Origin: a bacterium
Lineage (GTDB): Bacteria > Fidelibacterota > Marinisomatia > Marinisomatales > JAHJCW01
Length of the DNA stretch: 21,673 nt
Reading direction: 5' to 3'
Assembly (NCBI GenBank): GCA_018812885.1
Contig: JAHJCW010000157.1
Location: 1 to 21,673 of the forward strand
The notes beneath the pieces were generated by a model. It was not told where the DNA came from. It saw only the letters and a list, made by a program, of their open reading frames with translations, and did no database searches. A program made the translations under genes and the position numbers. Every line of letters begins with the position of its first letter. The first letter of the stretch is position 1. This document shows, in pieces, positions 1-7,310 of the stretch.

Positions 1-723
1 ATTATTACTTTAATATTCATTCTCGGTTCAATTAGTGCTCAAGATCGATATGAATCATTTCCAGCTTGGGTAAAAAGTGTTCCCGAATATGGATTTAACA
101 GAATGAAGAATACTGTCACTAGAAAATCTAATTTATTGATTTTGGGAACAGTTAGTATTGGAGCGGTATTGGCTTATCAATTTGATAATCAGTTTCAGGA
201 TTATGCACTACGAGAAGGATTGCTCCCTGATAGAGTCTCGCAGTTCGGAGATTTGTATGGTGGAATTTGGTCAGCTTGGTTGTTACCGGTGTCTATAATA
301 ATAACATCTAAAGCATCAGACGAATCCAATAATGAGATGTTGGGAAAATTAGAGTTTGCAGCTTCTGCATTGGTGGTAAACGGAGTAACCACTGTTATCT
401 TGAAGGAATTAATTGGTAGGGAAAGACCAAACGGTAGCAATAATCGTTCAATGCCATCCGGACATACATCCCACAGCTTTGCTGTGGCAGCCGTTGCAAA
501 TGAATTATATGGTCGCAAAGTTGGAACAGCTGCTTATTTAATTGCCGGATTAGTAGCAGTAAGTCGTATAAATGATAATGATCACTATTTGAGCGATGTT
601 ATTGTTGGTGCCGGATTAGGTGCGGTAATTGGTAGGGGGTTTGCAAAAACGTATCAAGAAAAAAAACATATACCAAATCTGACGATTAACAATAAAGGAT
701 TAAATATTATGTATGATTTCTAA
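1..723 (+). CDS. PAP2-family phosphatase, exported, 5' partial
   Basis: The reading frame is open from base 1, so the gene starts upstream of the window. The ATG at 103 is internal. Visible residues begin inside a hydrophobic signal-peptide-like stretch (IITLIFILGSISAQ) that probably ends near AQ|DRY. All three signatures of the type 2 phosphatidic acid phosphatase superfamily are intact: KELIGRERP (K-x6-RP), MPSGHTSHS (PSGH) and SRINDNDHYLSD (SR-x5-H-x3-D). The family dephosphorylates lipid phosphates or pyrophosphates such as phosphatidic acid, phosphatidylglycerol phosphate or undecaprenyl pyrophosphate. The exact substrate cannot be read here. The signal peptide and hydrophobic segments suggest an envelope location with the active site on the periplasmic side. 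The downstream genes are same-strand but 150 bp away, so operon membership is uncertain. Family assignment is very secure, substrate is open. Confidence 0.93.
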   Translation: MITLIFILGSISAQDRYESFPAWVKSVPEYGFNRMKNTVTRKSNLLILGTVSIGAVLAYQFDNQFQDYALREGLLPDRVSQFGDLYGGIWSAWLLPVSIIITSKASDESNNEMLGKLEFAASALVVNGVTTVILKELIGRERPNGSNNRSMPSGHTSHSFAVAAVANELYGRKVGTAAYLIAGLVAVSRINDNDHYLSDVIVGAGLGAVIGRGFAKTYQEKKHIPNLTINNKGLNIMYDF

Positions 724-768
724 TTTTGAATTAATTAGTTGTTCATATTAATCCCTTTTCCCCTTACA

Positions 769-810
769 CTAAACCCCAATTCCTGAACCCTGTTCTCTGA
801 ACCCTGCCTC
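769..810. repeat. three degenerate 14-bp tandem units
   Basis: Between the PAP2 gene and the OsmC gene lie CTAAACCCCAATTC (769-782), CTGAACCCTGTTCT (783-796) and CTGAACCCTGCCTC (797-810). The last two share their first ten bases exactly, and the first is a diverged copy. The stretch is C-rich on this strand, unlike the AT-rich DNA around it. No function is apparent. It may be a short intergenic microsatellite-like expansion. Confidence 0.6.
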
Positions 811-874
811 TGATTATTGTAACCGTACTAATCTTTCTTCATCTATAACCTAAAAGAATTCATAGGAAAATTAA

Positions 875-1264
875 ATGGATATAAAAATTACTTTTCCCGG
901 TGGGAAAAAAGTGAATGCTGTGTTTAATGGATTTACACATGAAACCGATCAAGCTGTAATTAGTGGTGGTGATGGCAGCGCACCAGAACCGTTTTCATTA
1001 TTTTTATCCTCTATAGGTACCTGCGCAGGTATTTATGTTTTGGGATTTTGTCAACAGCGTGGAATCGATACCAATGGAATGGAAATCGCTCAATCAATGA
1101 ACTTCAATCCGTTTTCAGGAATGATTGATAAAATAAAATTAAATATAATTTTACCCGAAGGTTTCCCTGAAAAGTATAAAAAAGCAGTAATTAATTCTGC
1201 CAATTTATGTGCTGTGAAAAAGCATATGAAGAGACCTCCTCAATTTATTATTACAACTACATAA
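875..1264 (+). CDS. OsmC/Ohr-family protein
   Basis: This 129-residue protein matches the OsmC-like fold in length and motifs. The two family cysteines are visible, one in the helix segment SSIGTCAGIYVLGFC (Cys near residue 50) and one in SANLCAVKKHMKRPP (Cys near residue 112). In OsmC and Ohr proteins this pair reduces organic hydroperoxides, and the HMKRPP tail resembles the YhfA-like OsmC branch. The start is an ATG preceded by AGGAAAA about 7 nt upstream, a usable ribosome binding site. Presumably it is a cytoplasmic, dimeric thiol peroxidase or detoxification protein. The role is inferred from the family only, since there is no redox neighbour to support it. kdsD follows 52 bp downstream on the same strand. 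Confidence 0.88.
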   Translation: MDIKITFPGGKKVNAVFNGFTHETDQAVISGGDGSAPEPFSLFLSSIGTCAGIYVLGFCQQRGIDTNGMEIAQSMNFNPFSGMIDKIKLNIILPEGFPEKYKKAVINSANLCAVKKHMKRPPQFIITTT

Positions 1265-1316
1265 TGTAATACTTCTTCTTAATTATCCTGATAGTGTAAA
1301 TTGCATTATTATAATT

Positions 1317-2303
1317 ATGGATAAAACACTTCCAAAACTTAGCGGAATTGCCTCCAATATTTTAAAAGCTGAAGCGCGTGAACTTTTAAAAGTAGCTGAC
1401 CGTATTGATGAATCGGTTGTAAAAGCTGCAAAGATAATTTTAAAACATGATGGCAAAGTCGTTGTTTGCGGTGTGGGTAAATCCGGTTTGATAGGGCAGA
1501 AAATTGTAGCTACTTTTTGCAGTACAGGTACTCAATCTGTATTTTTACATGCAAGCGATGCCCTACATGGGGACTTGGGGGTTTATCGTCCCGGAGATCC
1601 TACAATTCTTATTTCTAAAAGCGGTGCAACCGATGAAGTTGTGCGCTTGATTCCGCTTCTTCGTGAGTTTAATTCTCCATTGATTGGAATTATTGGCAAT
1701 AATGATTCAACCTTGGCTGATATGGTTGATGTTGTACTTGATAGTACAGTATCCTCTGAAGCTGATCCATTGGGAGTTGTACCAACAAATAGTACAACTG
1801 TTACTATGGCTATTGGTGATGCATTAGCGGCAGTTTTAATGACCGCTAAAAAATTCAATCAGGAAGATTTTGCACGATTCCATCCAGGTGGTAATTTGGG
1901 AAGGAGACTTAAATTGCTAGTAAGGGATATTATGACTCCGTTAGAAAAAGTTGCAGTTGTACTTCCACAGCAAAGCATTAAAGAGGCAATTTTATTAATG
2001 ACTAAAAACCCTCAAGGAGCAGCATTGGTTTCAGATGATTCTAAGAAATTAATTGGGTTAATAACTGATGGTGATTTGCGTCGTGGATTTGCACAAAATG
2101 AGAATATTAATGAATTGAAGGTGATAGATGTAATGAATAATAAGCCAATCTTTATTTATTCCAATGCTCGTCTTCAAGATGCAGTCACGTTAATGGAAGA
2201 TCGGATTTCACAAATAGCGGTTTTACCGGTATTAGATGAAAATGATGATAAATGTGTTGGACTTCTCCGTTTGCACGACATTTATCAATCGAAATTAGTT
2301 TAA
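1317..2303 (+). CDS. kdsD: arabinose-5-phosphate isomerase (SIS + two CBS domains)
   Basis: KdsD/KpsF converts ribulose 5-phosphate to arabinose 5-phosphate, the first step of Kdo synthesis for lipopolysaccharide, in the cytoplasm. The 328-residue length is standard. A SIS domain (about 35-185) carries VCGVGKSGLIGQK (Lys55), LHGDLG (His84), ISKSGAT (Ser102) and the family motif RFHPGGNLGRRL with the catalytic-type His189. Two CBS repeats follow: about 205-262 (IMTPLEK ... GLITDGDLRRG) and about 272-328 (VMNNKPI ... GLLRLHDIY). No kdsC or kdsB is adjacent, so the Kdo pathway is dispersed here. The ATG at 1317 has no clear Shine-Dalgarno sequence, but its position fits the family N-terminus. 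The gene implies a Kdo-containing outer membrane. Confidence 0.95.
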   Translation: MDKTLPKLSGIASNILKAEARELLKVADRIDESVVKAAKIILKHDGKVVVCGVGKSGLIGQKIVATFCSTGTQSVFLHASDALHGDLGVYRPGDPTILISKSGATDEVVRLIPLLREFNSPLIGIIGNNDSTLADMVDVVLDSTVSSEADPLGVVPTNSTTVTMAIGDALAAVLMTAKKFNQEDFARFHPGGNLGRRLKLLVRDIMTPLEKVAVVLPQQSIKEAILLMTKNPQGAALVSDDSKKLIGLITDGDLRRGFAQNENINELKVIDVMNNKPIFIYSNARLQDAVTLMEDRISQIAVLPVLDENDDKCVGLLRLHDIYQSKLV

Positions 2304-2337
2304 TTTCTGTTAAATAATATTCTGTTTGTTATAACGA

Positions 2338-2361
2338 GTGCTGAAATATAAATTTTAGCAC
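2338..2361 (+). promoter_or_regulatory. 10-bp stem hairpin ahead of the signalling cassette
   Basis: The arms GTGCTGAAAT (2338-2347) and ATTTTAGCAC (2352-2361) pair over ten positions, including one G-U, around a 4-nt loop. No U-run follows, so this is not a typical intrinsic terminator. It ends 5 nt before a TTG codon and 17 nt before the ATG of the rsbW-like gene. It could be a 5'-UTR structure limiting translation, an RNA processing site, or a weak attenuator between kdsD and the cassette. Its function is inferred from position only. Confidence 0.45.
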
Positions 2362-2378
2362 ACAATTTGACTAATCGA

Positions 2379-2807
2379 ATGGAAAATAACAATACAAACC
2401 TAAAAATTTGTATAAACGGCTTCGCCGAATTAGAACAAGCTCGAGAATCTATACTCAATTTCTGTAGTCATTATTGTAGAAGTGATGAGGTGATTGATAT
2501 CCTTGAAATGGCAATTTTAGAAGCCTGTCATAATGCAATCCTCTATAGTACTAAAAGAAAGAATAAATCTTTATGCGAGTTGAAACTATCTTTCGACAAC
2601 CAAAGCATTAAGGCGATTGTCATAAATTATGGGAAAGCGTTTAAAGTATTAGAAAAAGAGTCATTTTCAATTGAGCAAGATTTTCTACAGTATAAAAACG
2701 GTGGTTTAGGTATTCCACTTATAAAGTCATTAGTGGACTCGGTTGAGTATTCAAGGAGATCTGATGGTACAAATGAATTAATTATCTTGAAAAAAATTAA
2801 CAAATAA
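2379..2807 (+). CDS. RsbW/SpoIIAB-like Bergerat-fold (HATPase_c_2) regulator
   Basis: This is a small GHKL ATPase-fold protein of the anti-sigma-factor/serine-kinase type. In the usual scheme it binds either a sigma factor or a STAS partner and phosphorylates the STAS protein. The N box is clear (AILEACHNAIL, with the Glu and Asn in place), as is the glycine-rich G2 box (NGGLGIPLIKSL). The G1 box, normally DxGxG, reads NYGKA: the adenine-contacting Asp is Asn and the last Gly is Ala, so ATP binding may be weak or lost. I chose the ATG at 2379. An in-frame TTG at 2367 would add four residues (MTNR), and neither has a clear ribosome binding site. The STAS, SpoIIE-phosphatase, kinase and PP2C genes follow closely. 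No sigma factor gene is nearby, so its output partner is unknown. Confidence 0.82.
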   Translation: MENNNTNLKICINGFAELEQARESILNFCSHYCRSDEVIDILEMAILEACHNAILYSTKRKNKSLCELKLSFDNQSIKAIVINYGKAFKVLEKESFSIEQDFLQYKNGGLGIPLIKSLVDSVEYSRRSDGTNELIILKKINK

Positions 2808-2824
2808 TCAATAGGAGCAAATCA

Positions 2825-3166
2825 ATGCGAATTAAAGAGTCAGAAAAAAATGGAATTGTCATTTTATCGTTAGGTGGAAAAATGATGTTAGATGCAAAAA
2901 GTGCAAGTTTACATGACTATGTGAAGGATTTAATTAAACAAGGTAAAACAAAGGTAGTGATGGATATGGGAAAAATAACGTGGTTCGGCAGTACAGGACT
3001 TGGTGCATTATTGGCTTCTTATACTTCACTAAAAGATAATAATGGTGACCTAAAGATTGCACGGGCCACGCGTAAAATCCGAAGCGTATTTATGTTCACT
3101 CAGATTATCAAAGTATTGGAAAATTACGATAGTGTAGATGAAGCCCTAGCCGCATTTAATAAGTAA
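2825..3166 (+). CDS. STAS-domain anti-anti-sigma factor (RsbV/SpoIIAA-like)
   Basis: A 113-residue single STAS domain. The family phosphorylation loop is WFGSTGLGALL, placing the phosphoacceptor candidate at Ser56, as in RsbV. The preceding residue is Gly where Asp is usual (DSTGLG). In partner switching the unphosphorylated STAS protein sequesters the RsbW-like protein. Kinase action inactivates it and an RsbU-type phosphatase restores it. Those two partners are encoded directly before and after. A good ribosome binding site (AGGAG, 8 nt before the ATG) suggests it is translated more strongly than its neighbours, as expected for a stoichiometric antagonist. It lies 17 bp downstream of the rsbW-like gene and is almost certainly co-transcribed with it. 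Confidence 0.92.
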   Translation: MRIKESEKNGIVILSLGGKMMLDAKSASLHDYVKDLIKQGKTKVVMDMGKITWFGSTGLGALLASYTSLKDNNGDLKIARATRKIRSVFMFTQIIKVLENYDSVDEALAAFNK

Positions 3167-3185
3167 ACATCCCTGCTAAATTCCA

Positions 3186-4457
3186 GTGAATAACATTACT
3201 GAAATTCAAAAACTGAAGTTAGCAGTTAAGGAACTTTCAGTACTGAATGATATCGCTACAGCGGTTAGCACCACTCATGACTTAGATCAAGTAATAGAAT
3301 TGATTGTACATGAATGTGTTAACCATTTAAATGTTGAGCAGGGAGCGATAATGTTGCTTGACCAGACTGAAAATGATGATCAATTTCATACGATAGTCCG
3401 TGAAGTTGATACCGAGACAGATATTGTACCATATCATTTTGGTGTTCAATTATCGGGATGGATGGTAAAGAATCAAAAGCCATTATTAATAAATGATTTA
3501 CCAAATGATGGTAGATTTACAAATCTATCGGATGAAGAATTTCCGATTAATTCGTTGCTTTCCGTTCCTTTAAAAACAAAAGGTAAGCTTATCGGTGTAT
3601 TGAACGTTTTCAACAAACTGAATGATGTTGGATTTACTTCTGACGACCAGAGGATATTGTCGATTATAGCTTCGCAATCTGCTCAAGTAGTCGAACATGC
3701 AAGGCTTTACGATGAAGAACAATCTTTAAAAAAAATTGAAGAAGAACTTTCATTTGCTAAAAAAATACAAACAAATTTATTACCAAAATCCAATCCTCAG
3801 ATAGCCGGATTTGATATCGCCGGTATGAACATTTCTGCAAAAGAAGTGGGTGGCGATTACTATGACTTTATATCAATCGATGAGAACAATACTGTAATTT
3901 GTTTAGGCGATATATCAGGAAAAGGTATGCCCGCCGCTTTGTTAATGGCAAATTTACAAGCCACCTTAAGGGGACAAGCATTGTTTACCTCATCGGCAGG
4001 GGAATGTTTAACAAGGTCAAATAAATTGTTATACCGTAGTACTGACATGCAAAAATTTGCTACGCTTTTTTATGGTATTTTAGATAAATCAAAAAATATA
4101 TTTCATTTCTCAAATGCCGGTCATGATCCTCCGTTTTTAATCAATTCAGATAAAAAAGTTACTAGATTAACAAAAGGTGGCACGGTATTAGGATTCATGG
4201 AAGAATATCAATTTGAAGAAGATTCAATCAAATTGAATAGTGGCGATACAATCATTATCTATTCAGATGGTATAACAGAAGCTTTAAATGAAAAAAATCA
4301 TGAGTTCGGTGAAGAAAGATTGCTTGCTGTACTCAAGGAAAACCTTAAATCCACTGCTGAATTATTAATTGAAAAAGTATTTGAGGCAGTAAAAATATTT
4401 GTTAAAGATATACCGCAAAGTGATGACATTACAATTGTAGTGATTAAAAAGACTTAG
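3186..4457 (+). CDS. GAF-SpoIIE/PP2C phosphatase (RsbU-like)
   Basis: A 423-residue sensor phosphatase. The N-terminal GAF domain spans about 25-175. A charged helical linker (about 175-200) leads into the SpoIIE-type PP2C domain (about 200-421). Metal-site motifs are present: GGDYYDF (Asp224, Asp227), GDISGKGMPAAL (Asp242), NAGHDPPFL, YSDGITEA (Asp361) and QSDDITIVV (Asp413/414). It is expected to dephosphorylate the upstream STAS protein when the GAF domain senses a small ligand or a partner, and it has no predicted membrane segment. The start codon is GTG at 3186, 19 bp after the STAS stop, with only a weak ribosome binding site. The signal sensed by the GAF domain cannot be told. Confidence 0.93.
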   Translation: MNNITEIQKLKLAVKELSVLNDIATAVSTTHDLDQVIELIVHECVNHLNVEQGAIMLLDQTENDDQFHTIVREVDTETDIVPYHFGVQLSGWMVKNQKPLLINDLPNDGRFTNLSDEEFPINSLLSVPLKTKGKLIGVLNVFNKLNDVGFTSDDQRILSIIASQSAQVVEHARLYDEEQSLKKIEEELSFAKKIQTNLLPKSNPQIAGFDIAGMNISAKEVGGDYYDFISIDENNTVICLGDISGKGMPAALLMANLQATLRGQALFTSSAGECLTRSNKLLYRSTDMQKFATLFYGILDKSKNIFHFSNAGHDPPFLINSDKKVTRLTKGGTVLGFMEEYQFEEDSIKLNSGDTIIIYSDGITEALNEKNHEFGEERLLAVLKENLKSTAELLIEKVFEAVKIFVKDIPQSDDITIVVIKKT

Positions 4458-4467
4458 TAATTGTACA

Positions 4468-6585
4468 ATGATCGGCAAGACCATATCCCATTATAAAATC
4501 CTCAGTAAAATTGGCGAAGGAGGCAGAGGGATTGTATATAAAGCTGAAGATGTTGATCTTAAGCGAACAGTAGCTCTAAAATTTATATCCCCCCATTTAA
4601 CGGACAATGTTGAAGATTTAGAACGTTTATATCAAGAGGCCCGTTCTGCCTCACAGCTCAATCATCCCAATATAGCAACAATTTATGAAATTGGTCATGA
4701 CGGTAAGTATAATTTTATTGCAATGGAATGCATAGCTGGTGAAACTCTTAAAAGTAAAATTCAAAAAGAAGCTTTATCATTTAAAGAAATAATAAATATT
4801 GCAATAGAAACAATAAATGGTATAAAAGCAGCACATAACAATAACATCATTCATCGTGACATTAAATCCGAAAATATTATGGTGAACGAATCAGGTTCAG
4901 TTAAAGTAATGGATTTTGGACTTGCAAGAGATTTGGATAAAAAGAATGTTACGAAAGTAAGTTCTACTTTGGGTACTATAGCGTATATGTCGCCCGAGCA
5001 AATAGAAGGTTCCAAAGTAGATCAAAGGTCAGACATATATTCATTCGGGGTAGTATTATATGAAATGATTTCAGGCAGATTACCTTTCGTTGGAGAACAT
5101 GAAGCTGCGACACTTTATTCGATAGTGAATGAATTGCCACCTGATGTAATTTCTCTAAATCCCAATGCCAATCCCGGATTGGTTGCAATTGTCGAAAAAG
5201 CAATTGAAAAAAATCCCAGTAATCGATATCAAAATGCATCAGAATTGCTTGATGATTTGATTGAAATAAAAAGTGGTACTTTCAAGATGCGGATCAAGAA
5301 ACCATCTTTGTTATTATCAACTCCTAAAAAAATAAACCGAGCTTGGTTTATTGGTGGATTCGTCACAATTCTACTAATTGCATTGGCAGCAATGATACCA
5401 TTTATTAATGGAGAAAAGGGATCTGCGCAAATTGTTAATTCTTTAGCTGTATTAAATTTTGACAATATGCAAGAACCAAGCGATCCTAATCGACTTGGAC
5501 AAATATTGCAGGAATTAATAATAGCAGACCTCTCCGAAATTCCTAATTTAAAAGTATTCAGTAGTCAAAGATTATTTGATATACAAAAACAATTAGGATC
5601 GGATAATCGATCATCAATAGATCCAAGCTTAGCAACGGATATTGCTCAAGCAGCGGGTGCTAAAACAATGTTGACAGGCAAGGTGATTCAAACCGGGAAT
5701 AATCTAATATTAACATTGCAATTGATTGACACAAATGATGGTTCAGTAATTAAATCTTATCAAGTGGAAGGTAATGATATTTATTTAATGGTCGATGAAT
5801 TAACTTCAAAGATTCAGTATGATATGCAATTGCCCGAGGGATCGGATGAACCAATTAATGTAGCGGTTGCGGATAAAACTTCTTCATCGATGAATGCTTT
5901 CCAGCATTATTTTGTTGGAGTTGATTATTTTAATGATTCACACTTTGACGAGGCAATTATTGAGTTAAAAAACGCCATTGAAATAGACTCGACGTTTAGC
6001 AGTGCATATTATAAATTAGCATTAGCCCAATGGTGGTCCCGGTCCGAGATGGATAATGAAGCAATTGAAAATGCGCAAAGATCATTATCAAAAATATTAA
6101 ACGGTTCTTGGTATAGAACTACGAAAGAAAAATTATTAGCTCAAGGTGCATCAGAGCTTTTAAAACAAAATTATGATGAATCTGAAGATCTATATCTACA
6201 ATTAATTGACTTTTTACCTGATGAAGAGGAGGCATGGTATGGACTGGGGGAAGTATATTATTATGGTTTAAAAAATTATGAAAAGGCTTCTAAGGCATTT
6301 GAGCGTGCAATTGAAATTGACCCCAATTTTACAATTGTTTATCGCCGTATTTACGATATTTATGATATACAAAAAAAATATGATAGAGGTATAATTAGGG
6401 CTACCCAGCTTATAGAAAAATATCCTGAGAGTGTTTGGGGCAGTATATTTTTAGGACAAATGTTGATGGGTAAAGGTGACTATCTACAAGCTCGTGAAAT
6501 TTTAGAGAGAGCAATTCAACATGATAATACTCATCCTATTATTTACCAAAAATTGAATCAAATACAAAACCATTTAACTTCATGA
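4468..6585 (+). CDS. membrane Hanks-type Ser/Thr kinase with TolB-like and TPR regions
   Basis: A 705-residue kinase of the PknB class with an unusual C-terminal half. Kinase domain, about 9-270: glycine loop GEGGRGIVYKAE, ATP lysine Lys38 (VALKF), alpha-C Glu57, catalytic loop HRDIKSEN (Asp131), DFG Asp149 and the SPEQ motif, all intact, so it should be active. A single transmembrane helix lies at about 292-313. Outside it, residues about 325-440 resemble the TolB-N/FlgO-like fold found in TPR-containing kinases and cyclases (SLAVLNFDNM ... ILQELIIADLSEIPNLKVFS). From about 474 to 705 there are several TPR-like helical repeats (FDEAIIELKNAIEID; YEKASKAFERAIEIDPNF; YLQAREILERAI). The gene lies 10 bp after the GAF-SpoIIE gene and overlaps the PP2C gene by 4 nt. 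Likely substrates include proteins of the adjacent switch, but this is inference. Confidence 0.93.
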   Translation: MIGKTISHYKILSKIGEGGRGIVYKAEDVDLKRTVALKFISPHLTDNVEDLERLYQEARSASQLNHPNIATIYEIGHDGKYNFIAMECIAGETLKSKIQKEALSFKEIINIAIETINGIKAAHNNNIIHRDIKSENIMVNESGSVKVMDFGLARDLDKKNVTKVSSTLGTIAYMSPEQIEGSKVDQRSDIYSFGVVLYEMISGRLPFVGEHEAATLYSIVNELPPDVISLNPNANPGLVAIVEKAIEKNPSNRYQNASELLDDLIEIKSGTFKMRIKKPSLLLSTPKKINRAWFIGGFVTILLIALAAMIPFINGEKGSAQIVNSLAVLNFDNMQEPSDPNRLGQILQELIIADLSEIPNLKVFSSQRLFDIQKQLGSDNRSSIDPSLATDIAQAAGAKTMLTGKVIQTGNNLILTLQLIDTNDGSVIKSYQVEGNDIYLMVDELTSKIQYDMQLPEGSDEPINVAVADKTSSSMNAFQHYFVGVDYFNDSHFDEAIIELKNAIEIDSTFSSAYYKLALAQWWSRSEMDNEAIENAQRSLSKILNGSWYRTTKEKLLAQGASELLKQNYDESEDLYLQLIDFLPDEEEAWYGLGEVYYYGLKNYEKASKAFERAIEIDPNFTIVYRRIYDIYDIQKKYDRGIIRATQLIEKYPESVWGSIFLGQMLMGKGDYLQAREILERAIQHDNTHPIIYQKLNQIQNHLTS

Positions 6586-7301
6586 AGTATTCTTATTCCG
6601 GTAGAACCGACATCGGCTTAGAGCGAGAAGTAAACCAGGATAGTTTTGGCAATGCAAATCTAAATTGGGGTAGCATTTTTATATTATCGGACGGATTTGG
6701 ACATAAAGAGGGCGGCAAATTTGCTAGTCAATCTACCGTTGATATATTTATTAATAACTATTCTAAAGATGCCCCAAAGAATATTGAAGTATTCTTTGAA
6801 AGTTCGTTTGATGAAATAAATAAATATATTTATTACAAAAAAGTATCAGAATACGATAAGGCAATGTTAGGGTGTACCGCGGTAGTAATGGTATTTGAAG
6901 GTGAAACTGCTCACATTGCCCATATAGGAGATAGTCGTGCATATATTATCCAAGAAGATCGCATACAAAGACTTACAACGGATCACTCATATGTGCAATC
7001 ACTTATTGATAAAGGAGAGCTATCGCCTGAGAAAGCAATGTTCCACAGCAAAAGGCATGTGTTAATAAGAGCATTAGGTAGTCATCGTAAGGCAAAAATA
7101 GATTACACATTTTGGTCTATAGCATCAAATGATAAAATAATGCTATGCTGTGACGGAGTGTGGGGCTTTATATCTCAATCGAAAATTGAAGAGGTACTGA
7201 ATAACAATAATCCGGATCAAGCGACAAATAAGTTAATTGATATTGTTAAGGAAAATTCAGGAACCGATAATATCACTCTCCAAGTGATTAGTTTTACTTA
7301 A
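6582..7301 (+). CDS. PP2C-family Ser/Thr protein phosphatase
   Basis: A compact 239-residue PPM/PP2C phosphatase similar in layout to PrpC/Stp. Metal-coordinating positions are all present: EVNQDSFG (Asp20), LSDGFG (Asp37-Gly38), HIGDSRAY (Asp117), CCDGVWGF (Asp191) and GTDNITL (Asp229). The second motif is DGFGHKEGG where most members have DGMGGH. The ATG overlaps the kinase stop codon (ATGA), a translational-coupling arrangement that nearly always pairs a kinase with its antagonist phosphatase. The expected role is cytoplasmic dephosphorylation of the kinase and its substrates. It ends 9 bp before the convergent LysM-protein gene. I see no terminator in the short gap. Confidence 0.95.
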   Translation: MKYSYSGRTDIGLEREVNQDSFGNANLNWGSIFILSDGFGHKEGGKFASQSTVDIFINNYSKDAPKNIEVFFESSFDEINKYIYYKKVSEYDKAMLGCTAVVMVFEGETAHIAHIGDSRAYIIQEDRIQRLTTDHSYVQSLIDKGELSPEKAMFHSKRHVLIRALGSHRKAKIDYTFWSIASNDKIMLCCDGVWGFISQSKIEEVLNNNNPDQATNKLIDIVKENSGTDNITLQVISFT

Positions 7302-7310
7302 TATATACTC

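Noticed and set aside
103..723. ATG at 103 as the start of the PAP2 gene
   Set aside because: The same frame is open to base 1 and encodes a signal-peptide-like segment ending near AQ|DRY, so the gene is cut by the window edge and the Met is internal.
1310..1315. TATAAT just before kdsD as a -10 box
   Set aside because: It ends one base before the ATG, so transcription would start inside the coding region, and no matching -35 box is present.
5229..5465. Antisense open frames inside the kinase and other large genes
   Set aside because: They overlap strongly supported genes, have no ribosome binding sites or family motifs, and are expected shadows of coding sequence.
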